Positions 39,012 through 47,731 of a stretch of DNA of 64,000 bases are shown here, in pieces (the first letter of the stretch is position 1; each line of letters starts with the position of its first letter). Below the pieces are notes generated by a model. The model had not been told where the DNA came from. It saw only the letters and a program-made list of their open reading frames with translations, and searched no databases. The translations under genes and the position numbers were made by a program. Source of the stretch: Streptomyces sp. CB02056 (lineage in GTDB: Bacteria > Actinomycetota > Actinomycetes > Streptomycetales > Streptomycetaceae); NCBI RefSeq assembly GCF_001905545.1, contig NZ_LIPD01000004.1, positions 412,610 to 476,609 of the forward strand, in the 5' to 3' direction.

Positions 39012-39368
39012 TCAGTGCGCGGTGTTGGCGGCGCGGCGCTGACGCTTGCCGAGCGGGGCCTGGGAGAGGTCCTCGGCCTGGGAGCGGAGGTTCTTGTAGC
39101 CGTAGCCGCGTTCGGTGAGCCAGTCCCGCGCCGACTGCTCGGCCCGCTCGGTGGCCTCCAGGATGTCCTCCTCGGCCTCGCCCTCGTCGAGGAAGCGGAA
39201 GGTGAAGGCGGCCCGGGCGGAGAGGTCGTAGCTGAGGTGGCCCTCGCGGGTGAAGGCGGCGCGCAGTACGTCGTGCTCGGGGGCGGCGGCGAGCAGTTCG
39301 GCACGCTGGTCGGCGGTGAGGCCGTCGAAGACGCCGCGCACCATGATGCGGAAGGTTCGAGTGGTCAT
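39012..39368 (-). CDS. DUF6204-like conserved protein
   Basis: 118 residues: MTTRTFRIMVRGVFDGLTADQRAELLAAA, then LSYDLSARAAFTFRFLDEGE and a C-terminal helix with RGYGYKNLRSQAEDLSQAPLGKRQRR. It matches a small family that is common in streptomycetes (annotated DUF6204), from memory of its sequence. No catalytic residues are evident. It lies upstream of marR in the same direction. Confidence 0.7.
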   Translation of the reverse strand: MTTRTFRIMVRGVFDGLTADQRAELLAAAPEHDVLRAAFTREGHLSYDLSARAAFTFRFLDEGEAEEDILEATERAEQSARDWLTERGYGYKNLRSQAEDLSQAPLGKRQRRAANTAH

Positions 39369-39510
39369 CCCCCGACCATAGGCAGTGCGGGCCGCCGACC
39401 GCCAACGTGATTCCTGGGCCGGGCGCTTCTCGGTGACGGTCGGTGGTCGCGGGCCTCCTTGGGTGCCCGTAGGCGGTCGTCGGGTGGTCGCCGGTGGTGG
39501 TGGGCGCCGG

Positions 39511-40440
39511 TCAGGCGGGGGTGAGTGCTTCGGCGAGCTCGTCCGCGTACCGGGTGAGCCGGTCGAGCCCGGGGCCTTCTCGGGCGAGCCGGAAGCCGTG
39601 CCGCCGACCGTGGAAGGCGGCCTGGACGGCGTGGAGTTGGGTCCAGCGGCGGAGGCGTTCGCGGTCCAGCTCGGCGGCCTCGGCGAAGACGTCGAGCGCG
39701 CGGAGGAGTGCGCGCTGCCGGTCCTGCGCGTCGAGCAGCGTCAGGGCATGGACCTTGAGCAGGGTGCCGCCGTCGTAGGCGCGGTCTCCCACGTACCCCT
39801 TGGGGTCCACGGCCAGCCAGGGTTCGCGCTCCGCCCGCAGGATGTTGCGGGGGTGGAGGTCCCCGTGGACGAGCACGTCCGGCTGGGTGCGGGCGAGTTC
39901 GCGGACGGTGGCGAGGGCGGCGCCGACCGTGCGGGCCGGCAGGGGGTGGGAGAGGGAGGCCGCGTCGGCGCGCAGGGCGGCCTCCCATTCCGCGGCCTGC
40001 TCGCTCAGCCGGGGCAGGCCCGGGGGCGCCGGGACGGCGAGCCGCCGGCTGAGCCGCCCGGCGACCGTCGGCACCTCGTCGGTGTCCCGGGCCTCCGCGA
40101 GCGTGGTCGGGCTCGCCCGTTCGAGCAGCATCGCGAAGCGCTCGTCGTCCCGTTCGTAGAGCCGGACGGCGCCCCGGCCCGCCCACACCGCGAAGGCGTC
40201 CGGCTCGTGCACGTTGCCGGGGTGGGGGAACGAGACCTTCAGTACGGCCACGCGCTCGGCCGCCTGCCGGACCGGGAGGATTAGGCCGACCCCGCCGTGG
40301 GTGGCGGCGCCGTCCGGCACGCAGCCCCAGCGTTCCAGCAGCTCGGCGGCGAGGCCGGGGAGTTCGGCGATCCAGGCCGCGCCGGGGGCTCCCTCACGGT
40401 CGATGGTGGTGCGGGCGAGCCCGCCGGGGATGCTGATCAT
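39511..40440 (-). CDS. APH(6)/hydroxyurea-phosphotransferase-like kinase
   Basis: 309 residues. A protein-kinase-like phosphotransferase: Lys68 in VAVLKVSFPH, catalytic VLVHGDLHPRNILRA and metal-binding DPKGYVGDRAYDGG. The closest group is the aminoglycoside (6) O-phosphotransferase family, whose members inactivate streptomycin or act on hydroxyurea. Chromosomal streptomycete members often lack a proven resistance role. ATG 40440 follows AAAGGAAGCAG. Confidence 0.82.
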   Translation of the reverse strand: MISIPGGLARTTIDREGAPGAAWIAELPGLAAELLERWGCVPDGAATHGGVGLILPVRQAAERVAVLKVSFPHPGNVHEPDAFAVWAGRGAVRLYERDDERFAMLLERASPTTLAEARDTDEVPTVAGRLSRRLAVPAPPGLPRLSEQAAEWEAALRADAASLSHPLPARTVGAALATVRELARTQPDVLVHGDLHPRNILRAEREPWLAVDPKGYVGDRAYDGGTLLKVHALTLLDAQDRQRALLRALDVFAEAAELDRERLRRWTQLHAVQAAFHGRRHGFRLAREGPGLDRLTRYADELAEALTPA

Positions 40441-40492
40441 CTGCTTCCTTTCGACGGTGGGGGGAGGGCGCTGGTGTGGCTTGCCGGTTCGG

Positions 40493-40521
40493 TCCGGTTC
40501 GGTCCGGTCCGGTCCGGTCGG
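40493..40521. repeat. GGTCC/GGTTC microrepeat
   Basis: About 30 bases of repeated GGTTC, GGTCC and CCGGT units lie between the serine hydrolase gene and the kinase gene. Confidence 0.5.
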
Positions 40522-40523
40522 GC

Positions 40524-41759
40524 TCAGGGGGCGAAGGGGCCGAAGGTCGTGGCGGCGAGGCGGAGCGCCGGTGCCGGGGTGCCGCTCCCGGCGCCGACGG
40601 AGTAGACCAGCCGCCTGCGCAGGTCCGAGGTGGTGAAGAAGCCGTCGGAGTACCCGAGGTCGTGCCCGGTCTTGCCCCAGAGCACCGTGCCGTCCCGCAG
40701 CGGGACGGCCATCAGTCCGGCGCTGTAGCAGGCCCGACCCTTGTCCGGACCGAACGGGCACTCGCCCGCTCCGCGTACGGGCACCAGCCGGCCGGAGGCG
40801 TCGCGCGGCAGGGTGAGCAGGTCGTGCAGCTGCTGCGGAGGCAGGAGTTCGCCGTCGAGCAGGGCGCGCAGGAACCTGTCCAGGTCGGCCGGGGTGGACA
40901 CCATCGACTCCGGGTTGCCGCCCTGTTCGGAGACGTCCGTCGGGGTGTCGGCGCTGTCGGGGACGTAGCCGGCCAGGTGGGGCTCCGGCATCGCGGGCCT
41001 GCCCTCCGTCACCTCGGTGTGCCGCAGGCCGAGCGGCTTCAGGATGCGGGCCGTCACCTCCTCCCTGATCGTGTGCCCCGTCACCTGCTCGATGATCCGG
41101 CCCGCCACCCGGTAGTTGAAGTTGTTGTACTCCTGCTCGCTGCCCGGATCGAAGGCCGGGCCGGCCTCGGGCAGGCCGCGCTCCGGGTGGGGCCGAAGCG
41201 TCCGCTGGACGACCAGGTCGAGCGTCTCGATCGCGAAGCGGTTGGCGATCAGGCCGTCGCGCTTCTCCAGCTCGGTGCCCTCGAGTTCCGGGCCCTCGAC
41301 GGCCTGCGGAAGTCCGCTGGTGTGGTCGAGGAGTTGACGGACGGTGATCGGCAGCGTGAAGCTCGCGGGCAGCGTGCCGGGCAGGTACTGCTGGACGGTG
41401 CCGTCCAGGGAGATCCGCTGCTCGGCGGCGAGTTGGAGCAGCACCGCGGCGACGAAGGTCTTGTTGATGCTGCCGATCCGGAACGCCGCGTCCGGCGCCA
41501 CCGGCCGCCCGCTCACCGGATCGTCGGCGCTGCCGCGCCAGACCAGGCCGTCGGCCGTCACCCGGGCGACCGCGCCCGCCACCGGGTCGCCCGGCCGGGC
41601 GGCGATCGCGGCGTCGAGGGCGGCCGGATCGAGGACAGCCGGACCGAGAGCGGCCGGAGCAGGCGTGGCGGCGAAGGCGGGTGCGGTGGATGCGGACGCC
41701 GCCGCGAGGAGCAGGGCGGCGAGGCCCCGCGCGAGGGTGGCGGGTTTGCTGACGGCCAT
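40524..41759 (-). CDS. Secreted serine hydrolase (class C beta-lactamase / D,D-carboxypeptidase fold)
   Basis: 411 residues. A signal peptide (basic start, LARGLAALLLAAASASTAPAFA) probably ends near residue 31. The active-site motif SINK is at 97-100, the YxN motif is in EYNNFNY, and KTG is in WGKTGHDLGY. This is the D-alanyl-D-alanine carboxypeptidase / beta-lactamase-like family, with an expected role outside the cell on peptidoglycan or small esters. ATG 41759 is followed downstream by the kinase gene, 83 bases away. Confidence 0.87.
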   Translation of the reverse strand: MAVSKPATLARGLAALLLAAASASTAPAFAATPAPAALGPAVLDPAALDAAIAARPGDPVAGAVARVTADGLVWRGSADDPVSGRPVAPDAAFRIGSINKTFVAAVLLQLAAEQRISLDGTVQQYLPGTLPASFTLPITVRQLLDHTSGLPQAVEGPELEGTELEKRDGLIANRFAIETLDLVVQRTLRPHPERGLPEAGPAFDPGSEQEYNNFNYRVAGRIIEQVTGHTIREEVTARILKPLGLRHTEVTEGRPAMPEPHLAGYVPDSADTPTDVSEQGGNPESMVSTPADLDRFLRALLDGELLPPQQLHDLLTLPRDASGRLVPVRGAGECPFGPDKGRACYSAGLMAVPLRDGTVLWGKTGHDLGYSDGFFTTSDLRRRLVYSVGAGSGTPAPALRLAATTFGPFAP

Positions 41760-42090
41760 GTGCCCTCCGAAGCGGGTGGGACGGCTGTGGGGCGGAGCGA
41801 TCCGCCCTGGAGAACACGCGGCTGACGGTCATTCAGTTGCACACGACCGGTGCGAAGGCGGAGAGCGCGGGCACGGAACACGGTGAGGACTCCCTTCCAC
41901 GGTGGCCCGGGTGGCCACCGTCGCGATGCCCCCAAGAGTGATCGCCGGAAGCCCCTTCGCGCATGTGCCGTTCGGCAGGAATCCGGCGGGAAAGCGACCG
42001 GGCCTCCCCTGCCGATCGGCAGGGGAGGCCCGGGGTGCGGACGCGGACCACACGGGAGGCGGGACGCGACAGCGGTTGGGGGAGCGCCGG
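41760..42090. other. Intergenic region between two leftward hydrolase genes
   Basis: 331 bases. It contains the hairpin ACGGTGGC/GCCACCGT (41899-41921) and the 34-bp palindrome at 41999-42032. The promoter of the secreted hydrolase should be here. No gene is seen. Confidence 0.5.
41999..42032. terminator. 34-bp perfect palindrome, terminator-like
   Basis: CGGGCCTCCCCTGCCGA and its exact reverse complement follow each other without a spacer, 59 bases after the end of the leftward alpha/beta hydrolase gene. As RNA it forms a strong hairpin, so a terminator is likely. Confidence 0.75.
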
Positions 42091-42780
42091 CTACACCCGC
42101 GCCGGCAGCCGGGTGCAGACCGCCCCCGCCACCAGCGGAGCGGGCTCGGCGCCCAGGACGCCGAGGGTGAAGGCGGTGGTCAGCGCGCTGATGTCGCGGG
42201 ACTCGCGGAGCAGCAGGTGGTTGGCGCCCGGGGCCTCGTACCGCGCGAGGTCCGGGACGACCCGCCGGGCGCGCAGCGCGTACTCCAGGGACTGGGTGGC
42301 ACTGGCCGAGCTGTGGTCCCCGGTGCCGTGGACGATCAGCACCCGCCGCCCGGCCAGCTGGTCGACCGGGTCGCCGCTGGGCAGCCACGGCGCGATCCCG
42401 GCCACGCCGACCACCGAGGGGTGCCCGGCGCACCAGAAGGCGGCGCGCCCGCCCAGCGAGTTGCCGATCAGCACGACGGGTGCGCCCGGGTAGAGCCGGG
42501 CCAGCTCGTCGAGCGCCCAGCGGGTGTCGACGGCGGTGTCGGCGTCCGCGTCGTTCCAGCCGCCGTGGCGGTAGCGCAGCAGGTGCACCGCGAGGCCGTG
42601 CGGCCGGCCGCGGTCGGTGAGTTCGGTGGCCAGGTCCCGCAGGCCCAGCTCGGCGACCCGCATCGGTGCGCGCCGACTGCGGAGGAACCCGCCCGGCAGC
42701 AGCAGGGCGACGCCGGTGACCGGCTCCTCGCCCCGTCGTGGGGTCAGCTCTGCGGTGCGCGGACGCTGCGCTCGGAACAC
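42091..42780 (-). CDS. Alpha/beta hydrolase (dienelactone-hydrolase-like)
   Basis: 229 residues from GTG 42780, which has GGAGGG seven bases upstream. ALLLPGG forms the oxyanion-side strand, the nucleophile elbow is IGNSLGG, the acid strand VLIVHGTGDHSSA and the His is in PGANHLLL. There is no signal peptide. The substrate is unknown. Confidence 0.75.
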   Translation of the reverse strand: MFRAQRPRTAELTPRRGEEPVTGVALLLPGGFLRSRRAPMRVAELGLRDLATELTDRGRPHGLAVHLLRYRHGGWNDADADTAVDTRWALDELARLYPGAPVVLIGNSLGGRAAFWCAGHPSVVGVAGIAPWLPSGDPVDQLAGRRVLIVHGTGDHSSASATQSLEYALRARRVVPDLARYEAPGANHLLLRESRDISALTTAFTLGVLGAEPAPLVAGAVCTRLPARV

Positions 42781-42812
42781 GCGAATTCCCTCCTGATGTG
42801 TACAGGCGGATT

Positions 42813-43142
42813 CTACGGTTCCGAGGAGGGGTCGCGGTGCGCGAGCAGGGACCACAGGACCCAGCCGGAGACCCGGGTGCGCTCCACCATGACCTTCGCC
42901 CAGCGGGCGCCGAGCGGTGAGGTCCAGGTGTCCACGACCTCGACCCGGTCACCTGAACGGGCGAGTCCGATGACGGTCTCCTCGCCGAAGTGGTCGACCC
43001 GGACGTTGGCGGCGTTGGCCGACACCTCCCACCAGCCCGCACCGGGCTCGGGCGGCAGGTCGGTGCCCGCCGTGACGGCCGTCGGGATCAGCAGGATGCC
43101 CAGCGCGACCACGGTGGCCGCCGCACGGCCGATCACGGCCAC
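42813..43142 (-). CDS. Secreted small SH3b-domain protein
   Basis: 109 residues from GTG 43142 (GGAGG five bases upstream). The first 25 residues form a signal peptide (GRAAATVVALGILLIPTAVTA). The rest is a bacterial SH3-like fold: ANVRVDHFGEETVIGLARSGDRVEVVDTW and WAKVMVERTRVSGWVLWSLL. Such domains bind cell-wall peptides or act in the extracellular space. The reading frame continues upstream to 43340 without a better start. Confidence 0.7.
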   Translation of the reverse strand: MAVIGRAAATVVALGILLIPTAVTAGTDLPPEPGAGWWEVSANAANVRVDHFGEETVIGLARSGDRVEVVDTWTSPLGARWAKVMVERTRVSGWVLWSLLAHRDPSSEP

Positions 43143-43452
43143 GGGGACCTCCGTGCGGTGGTCCGCGCGGTGCCGCGGACGGGCAGCGGTGGTGGCGTCG
43201 GGATCAGGGGAGGCATGTACAGCAGAACGAGCCGACCGGGCGTGCGCGTACAGTCCGGCGCCGAGGTTGACCCGGTCGGCGCAGCACGACGTGCGGACCC
43301 GGTGCCGCCGGTGCGCCGGCGGACGCCCGACGCATGTCAACTGTCCGGCCGTAGCGCGGGGTTGGCGCGCCCTGGCGGACGGCCGTCGAGTCGGCCGGCC
43401 GCGGCTCGGGGTGCGGTCAGGGCCGGTAACACGGCCCGGTCACAAGGGGCGG
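43143..43452. other. Intergenic region 43.1-43.5 kb
   Basis: 310 bases, with the leftward SH3b gene's promoter expected here. No gene or strong hairpin is seen beyond scattered GC-rich inverted words. Confidence 0.35.
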
Positions 43453-44250
43453 TCACTCCGGGCGCTGCTCCGCCAGGAGCTTCGCCCGGGTCTCCCGGAC
43501 GAACGCCGCGACGACGTCCGCGTCGGTGAGCACGCGGGTGACGACCCGTCCGCCCCGGCCCGGTCCGGTGCGCTCCGTGATCCGCAGCTCGCGCGTGTCC
43601 TCGGCGCTGATGTCCTGGAGGTCGCTCCACGGCAGCGGGGCCGTGGGGTGGTCGTCGTCGGGGTCGAGGAGGAGCCCCGCGGGCAGCACGGCGAGCACCG
43701 TCCCGAACAGGACGTGTCCCTCCTCCTCGAACCGCTCGTGCAGCGGCGCGGTGTAGCGCGGCAGCAGGCCCGCGCGGATGGCCTCGGCCAGCCCCGGTTC
43801 GTAGCGGCCCGCCAGTTTCGAGACCACGAAGGGGGTTTCGCGGCCGCGCGCCAGGATGAGGACGCGGCCGAAGTGCTCGACGCTCAGGTTGCCGCGGAAC
43901 TCCATCCGGGAGGGTATGTACTCGTAGCTCTCGATGGCGTCCCAGGGCAGGGCGCGGAAGTCGCCGCCGGCGTGGTGGAGGACGAGGCCGCCCTGGTAGC
44001 GCGCCACGGCGACCAGCCCGGAGCGCGGCGGGACCTTCTGGTAGGCCACGGCGGCCGCTGCCACGGCGGCGACCGCGAGGACGGCGCCCCACCAGGTCCA
44101 GCCGGAGGCGGCGAGGACGAGGATGCCGGGCAGTCCCAGGCCCCACTTGCCCACGCCGTCGCCGATCCGGCGGCTCGTCCGGTACAGCCGCCGCCGTTCG
44201 CCCAGGCCCGCCTCGGCCGCGACCTCGTCGCAGCGGGTGGCACCACTCAT
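43453..44250 (-). CDS. Membrane protein of unknown family (PH-like?)
   Basis: 265 residues. Two adjacent membrane segments (about 37-70: GLGLPGILVLAASGWTWWG and AVLAVAAVAAAAVAY) follow a 35-residue polar start. The C-terminal 190 residues are beta-rich, with RYQGGLVLHHAGGDFRALPWDAIESYEY, similar in style to PH-like domains in which a 'W..I' strand marks a membrane-associated sensor. Possibly DUF6585-like. The role is unknown. Confidence 0.65.
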   Translation of the reverse strand: MSGATRCDEVAAEAGLGERRRLYRTSRRIGDGVGKWGLGLPGILVLAASGWTWWGAVLAVAAVAAAAVAYQKVPPRSGLVAVARYQGGLVLHHAGGDFRALPWDAIESYEYIPSRMEFRGNLSVEHFGRVLILARGRETPFVVSKLAGRYEPGLAEAIRAGLLPRYTAPLHERFEEEGHVLFGTVLAVLPAGLLLDPDDDHPTAPLPWSDLQDISAEDTRELRITERTGPGRGGRVVTRVLTDADVVAAFVRETRAKLLAEQRPE

Positions 44251-44366
44251 CGCTGACTCCCCTCGGCTGTGGAGCGCGCCAGTCTAGTCAGGGCGGTCGG
44301 ACAGCCGGTCGGGGCGGCCGGGCGGTCGGGCCGGGTGGGTGGTGAAATCCCTTGCCCGCAAAGGCT

Positions 44367-44400
44367 GGTAACACTGTTTCCGATCGGTTACGTTGTTACC
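44367..44400. promoter_or_regulatory. Candidate TetR operator before the TetR/carotenoid oxygenase pair
   Basis: GGTAAC (44367-44372) and GTTACC (44395-44400) form an inverted repeat, with another GTTAC at 44387-44391 inside, immediately upstream of the tetR start at 44402. The position suggests autorepression that also covers the downstream oxygenase. Confidence 0.5.
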
Positions 44401-44401
44401 C

Positions 44402-45010
44402 ATGAGCACGCCCTACCAGGACGCGCAGCGGGTCGGCCAGGATGCCGTACGCGCCGTGATCCTCGACCGCGCCATCTCCCTCCTCGTCGCCGAAGGCCCC
44501 GCCGCGCTGACCGTGCGCCGGATCGCCGCCGAGATCGGCTCCTCGACCAAGGTGCTGTACACGATGTTCGGCGGGAAGGAGGGGCTGCTCGACGCGCTGT
44601 ACCGGGAGGGCTTCGCGCGACTGCGCCGGGCGCAGGAGCAAGTCCCGCGCGGGAGCGACCCGTTGGAGTACCTGACCGAGCTCGGCCGCGCCTACCGGGA
44701 GCGGGCGGTCGCCGAACCCGCCTACTACCGCGTGATGTTCGAGCAGCCGGTGCCCGGATTCCGGCCCAGCGCCGAGGCGTTGGCCCTGGCCGACGGCGCG
44801 TTCGGCGCCTCGGTGGCCGCCGTCGAGGCCTGCATGGCGGCCGGGGTCTTCCGGCCCGGCGACGCCCTGGAGGTCTCCAACCTCTTCTGGGCGGCCACCC
44901 ACGGCGCGGTGAGCCTGGAGCTCGCCGGCCACTTCGCGTCGGCCGAGGCCGGGGCGCGCTACGAGGCGCTGATGGCCGCACTGGGGCGGGCGTTCGGCGC
45001 CGGTTCGTGA
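44402..45010 (+). CDS. TetR-family regulator
   Basis: 202 residues. N-terminal HTH: ILDRAISLLVAEGPAALTVRRIAAEIGSSTKVLYTMFGGKEGLLDAL (about 20-66). The C-terminal ligand domain resembles TetR_C_13/WHG types (AYRERAVAEPAYYRVMFEQPVPGF). It lies 41 bases upstream of the carotenoid oxygenase in the same direction and probably controls it. Confidence 0.88.
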   Translation: MSTPYQDAQRVGQDAVRAVILDRAISLLVAEGPAALTVRRIAAEIGSSTKVLYTMFGGKEGLLDALYREGFARLRRAQEQVPRGSDPLEYLTELGRAYRERAVAEPAYYRVMFEQPVPGFRPSAEALALADGAFGASVAAVEACMAAGVFRPGDALEVSNLFWAATHGAVSLELAGHFASAEAGARYEALMAALGRAFGAGS

Positions 45011-45051
45011 ACGAGTCCGGACACCCCATCACCTGACGAGAGGCCGAGACG

Positions 45052-46566
45052 ATGAGCCCAGGCGACCCGATCCGCAACGGCACGATCGGCAAGAGCAACG
45101 GCAACGGCGCGATCAGCAACAGCAACAGCAACGGCAACAGCAACAACGGTACGAGGCGCAGCCGCTACGTCTCCGGGAACTTCGCCCCGGTGACCGAGGA
45201 GGTCACGGCCTACGACCTGCCCGTCACCGGCCGGATCCCCGCCCACCTCGACGGCCGCTACCTGCGCAACGGCCCCAACCCGCTGGGCATCGACGACCCG
45301 GGCGCACACCTGTGGACCCTCGGTGCGGGCATGGTGCACGGCGTGCGGATCCGGGACGGGCGCGCCGAGTGGTACCGCAACCGCTGGGTCCGCTCCGGCG
45401 CGGTCGCCGACCGGCTCGGTGAGCCCCGGCGCGGCACGCCCGTCGACGAGCGGATGGACATCTCCCCCAACGTGCAGGTCGCGGGCCTCGCCGGGCGCAC
45501 CTACGCGCTGCTCGAAGGCGGCATCCGCCCGTACGAACTCACCTACGAGCTGGACACGGTGGGGCCGTGCGGGCTGGGCGCCACGCCGGAGGGGTACAGC
45601 GCCAACGCCCACTCGGTCGTCGACCCGCACACCGGGGAACTGCACTCGCTGGCCTTCCGGTACGGCTCCGAGCAGGTGCAGCACATCGTGATGGACGCGG
45701 CCGGCACCGTCCGGCGCAGCACGCTGATCGAGGTGCCCGGGAACCCGTACATGCACGACTTCGCGCTCACCGAGCGGTTCGTGCTGCTGTACGACACCCA
45801 GGTGGTGTTCAGCCCGGCGCACCTGGCCACCGGGGTGCCCTTCACCTGGGACGGGCGGCACGCCGCCCGGGTCGGGGTGATGCCGCGAGAGGGCGGCGCG
45901 GTGCGGTGGTTCGAGCTCGCGCCGCACCTGGTCGGGCACACCCTCAACGCGTACGAGCGGACGGCGGACGAGCTGGTGGTCGACGTCGTGCGGCACCCGC
46001 CGGGCATGGACCTGCGGAACATCGGCGCGAGCCGGCCCACGCTCGACCGCTGGACGGTCGACCTGGCGGCGGGGACGGTCCGGGAGGAGCGGCTGGACGA
46101 CCGGGTGCAGGAGTTCCCGCGCCTCAACCCGCGGCACACCGGCCGCCCCTACCGCTACGGCTACGCGGCCGCCGTCGAGCTCTACGCGCCGCCGACCGGC
46201 CCCGGGGACGACCGCCCGGACGAGGGCTTCAGCAACGCCCTGCTCAAGCACGACCTGAGCCGGGGGACCGTCGAGGCCCACGAGTTCGGGCGCGACGGGG
46301 CGGTGGGCGAGGCGGTGTTCGTCGCCGCCGAGTCGCCGACGGCGGAGGACGACGGGTACCTGATGGCGTACGTCCACGACCCGGAGCGGGGAGCGGCGGA
46401 CCTGGTGGTCCTCGCCGCCCAGGACTTCACCGGCGAGCCCCTGGCCCGCATCCACCTGCCGGTGCGGGTGCCCCTGGGCCTGCACGGCAACTGGGTGCCG
46501 GGCGGGGACAGGGTGCCTGGCGGGGACCGGACCGCGGGCAGGGGCGGGGACACGGGCTGGAGCTGA
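45052..46566 (+). CDS. Carotenoid cleavage oxygenase
   Basis: 504 residues. It is a seven-bladed propeller non-haem iron oxygenase that splits carotenoids or stilbene-type substrates with O2. The four iron-binding histidines can be placed in NAHSVV, YMHDFAL, VGHTLNAY and LHGNWV. FLRNGPNP-like RYLRNGPNPLG and the start of the fold follow an unusual N-terminal 20-residue tract of Asn/Ser/Gly (SNGNGAISNSNSNGNSNNG), encoded by repeated AACAGC. The C-terminus has a duplicated VPGGDR. The exact substrate is not predictable. Confidence 0.9.
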   Translation: MSPGDPIRNGTIGKSNGNGAISNSNSNGNSNNGTRRSRYVSGNFAPVTEEVTAYDLPVTGRIPAHLDGRYLRNGPNPLGIDDPGAHLWTLGAGMVHGVRIRDGRAEWYRNRWVRSGAVADRLGEPRRGTPVDERMDISPNVQVAGLAGRTYALLEGGIRPYELTYELDTVGPCGLGATPEGYSANAHSVVDPHTGELHSLAFRYGSEQVQHIVMDAAGTVRRSTLIEVPGNPYMHDFALTERFVLLYDTQVVFSPAHLATGVPFTWDGRHAARVGVMPREGGAVRWFELAPHLVGHTLNAYERTADELVVDVVRHPPGMDLRNIGASRPTLDRWTVDLAAGTVREERLDDRVQEFPRLNPRHTGRPYRYGYAAAVELYAPPTGPGDDRPDEGFSNALLKHDLSRGTVEAHEFGRDGAVGEAVFVAAESPTAEDDGYLMAYVHDPERGAADLVVLAAQDFTGEPLARIHLPVRVPLGLHGNWVPGGDRVPGGDRTAGRGGDTGWS

Positions 46567-46736
46567 GGGGCCAAAATGTGCCCGCCGCAAGCACGGGCGG
46601 GATCGCGCCCGACGGCACCGCGCGGGGAGGGCGTCGGCGTAGGGGACGGGGGTCTCGACGGCGGCGAGGGCGGTGCGGGTGGAGAGGGCGGGGAGGGGGA
46701 GGCGCTGGGAGCCGGGGCGGAGCCGCCCCGGCGGGG

Positions 46737-47513
46737 TCATCGGGGCCGGGTGGCGCGGAGGGAGTAGGTCTGCGGGGCGGGGGCGCCGGCGGGGACGCGG
46801 AAGTGGGCGTGGGCGTGCTCGTGGAGGAAGTCCAGGCGCAGGCCCGCTTCGGCCAGGGCGGTGACGACCTCGCCGAGGCCGTGCTGCCACTGGACGGTGA
46901 CGGTGGAGTCGAGCCGGGCGTCCGGGTCGGCGTAGGTGCCGGGGTAGTCGACGACGATCGGGGTGCGCTCGAAGTAGTCCTCCGCGAAGCCGCGCCCGTC
47001 GTCGGCGAGGACGTCGGCCACCGGGTGGTACTCGGCGAGGTAGAGGAAGCCGCCGGGGGTGATGAGCGAGGCGACCGTCCGGGCCCAGCGGGTGAGGTCG
47101 GGGAGCCAGCAGAGCGCGCCGAAGCCGGTGTAGACGATGTCGTACGTCCGGCCGTCGAGCGCCTCGGCGGCGGCGTAGACGTCGGAGGTGACGAAGCGGG
47201 CGTCGGCGGCGCCGATCCGGGCGGCGAGGTCGGTGGCGGCCGCGACGGCCGGGGCGGAGAAGTCGAGCCCGGTGACGACGGCGCCGCGGCGGGCCCAGGA
47301 GAGGGTGTCGAGCCCGAGGTGACACTGGAGGTGGAGCAGGGCGCGGCCGGTGACGTCGCCGACCTCGGCGGGCTCGTAGTCCTGGAGGGTGTCACGGCCC
47401 GCGACGAAGCCGGGCAGGTCGTAGAAGGGGCCGGCGGCGTGGACGGGGACGCGCTCGTCCCAGTTCGCGCGGTTGGCGGTGCGCCAGTCGGGGGTGGTGG
47501 ATGGCGTGGTCAT
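46737..47513 (-). CDS. Class I SAM-dependent methyltransferase
   Basis: 258 residues. Motif I is ALLHLQCHLGLDTLSWARRG, typical of a group of small-molecule methyltransferases, followed by VVTGLDFSAPAVAAA, and ARTVASLITPGGFLYLAEYHP. ATG 47513 was chosen. It converges with the carotenoid oxygenase gene. The 170 bases between hold a weak CCCGCC/GGGCGG hairpin at 46581-46601. Confidence 0.8.
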   Translation of the reverse strand: MTTPSTTPDWRTANRANWDERVPVHAAGPFYDLPGFVAGRDTLQDYEPAEVGDVTGRALLHLQCHLGLDTLSWARRGAVVTGLDFSAPAVAAATDLAARIGAADARFVTSDVYAAAEALDGRTYDIVYTGFGALCWLPDLTRWARTVASLITPGGFLYLAEYHPVADVLADDGRGFAEDYFERTPIVVDYPGTYADPDARLDSTVTVQWQHGLGEVVTALAEAGLRLDFLHEHAHAHFRVPAGAPAPQTYSLRATRPR

Positions 47514-47731
47514 GGCGGGCAACGCTAGTCAGCGGCCCAGGGGCGGGCAATCGATTTCCGCGCCCGGCGCGCGCCGTGGACAGCAGGTGCCACCGGCGCC
47601 CCGGGCCCGGTATGTGCGGGTCATGGCCGGGGTTTTCCCTGCTCTTTGTTCCGGATCATGGCGCGCTCTGCGACGATCCGATGATCGTCGCCCCGACGCG
47701 GTGGGCGGCGCGTCGCAGGGGAGAGACCGGC

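Noticed and set aside
39511..40440. A proven streptomycin-resistance gene
   Set aside because: The kinase motifs fit APH(6)-like proteins, but such chromosomal members often have other or unknown substrates, and no streptomycin biosynthesis or resistance genes are nearby.
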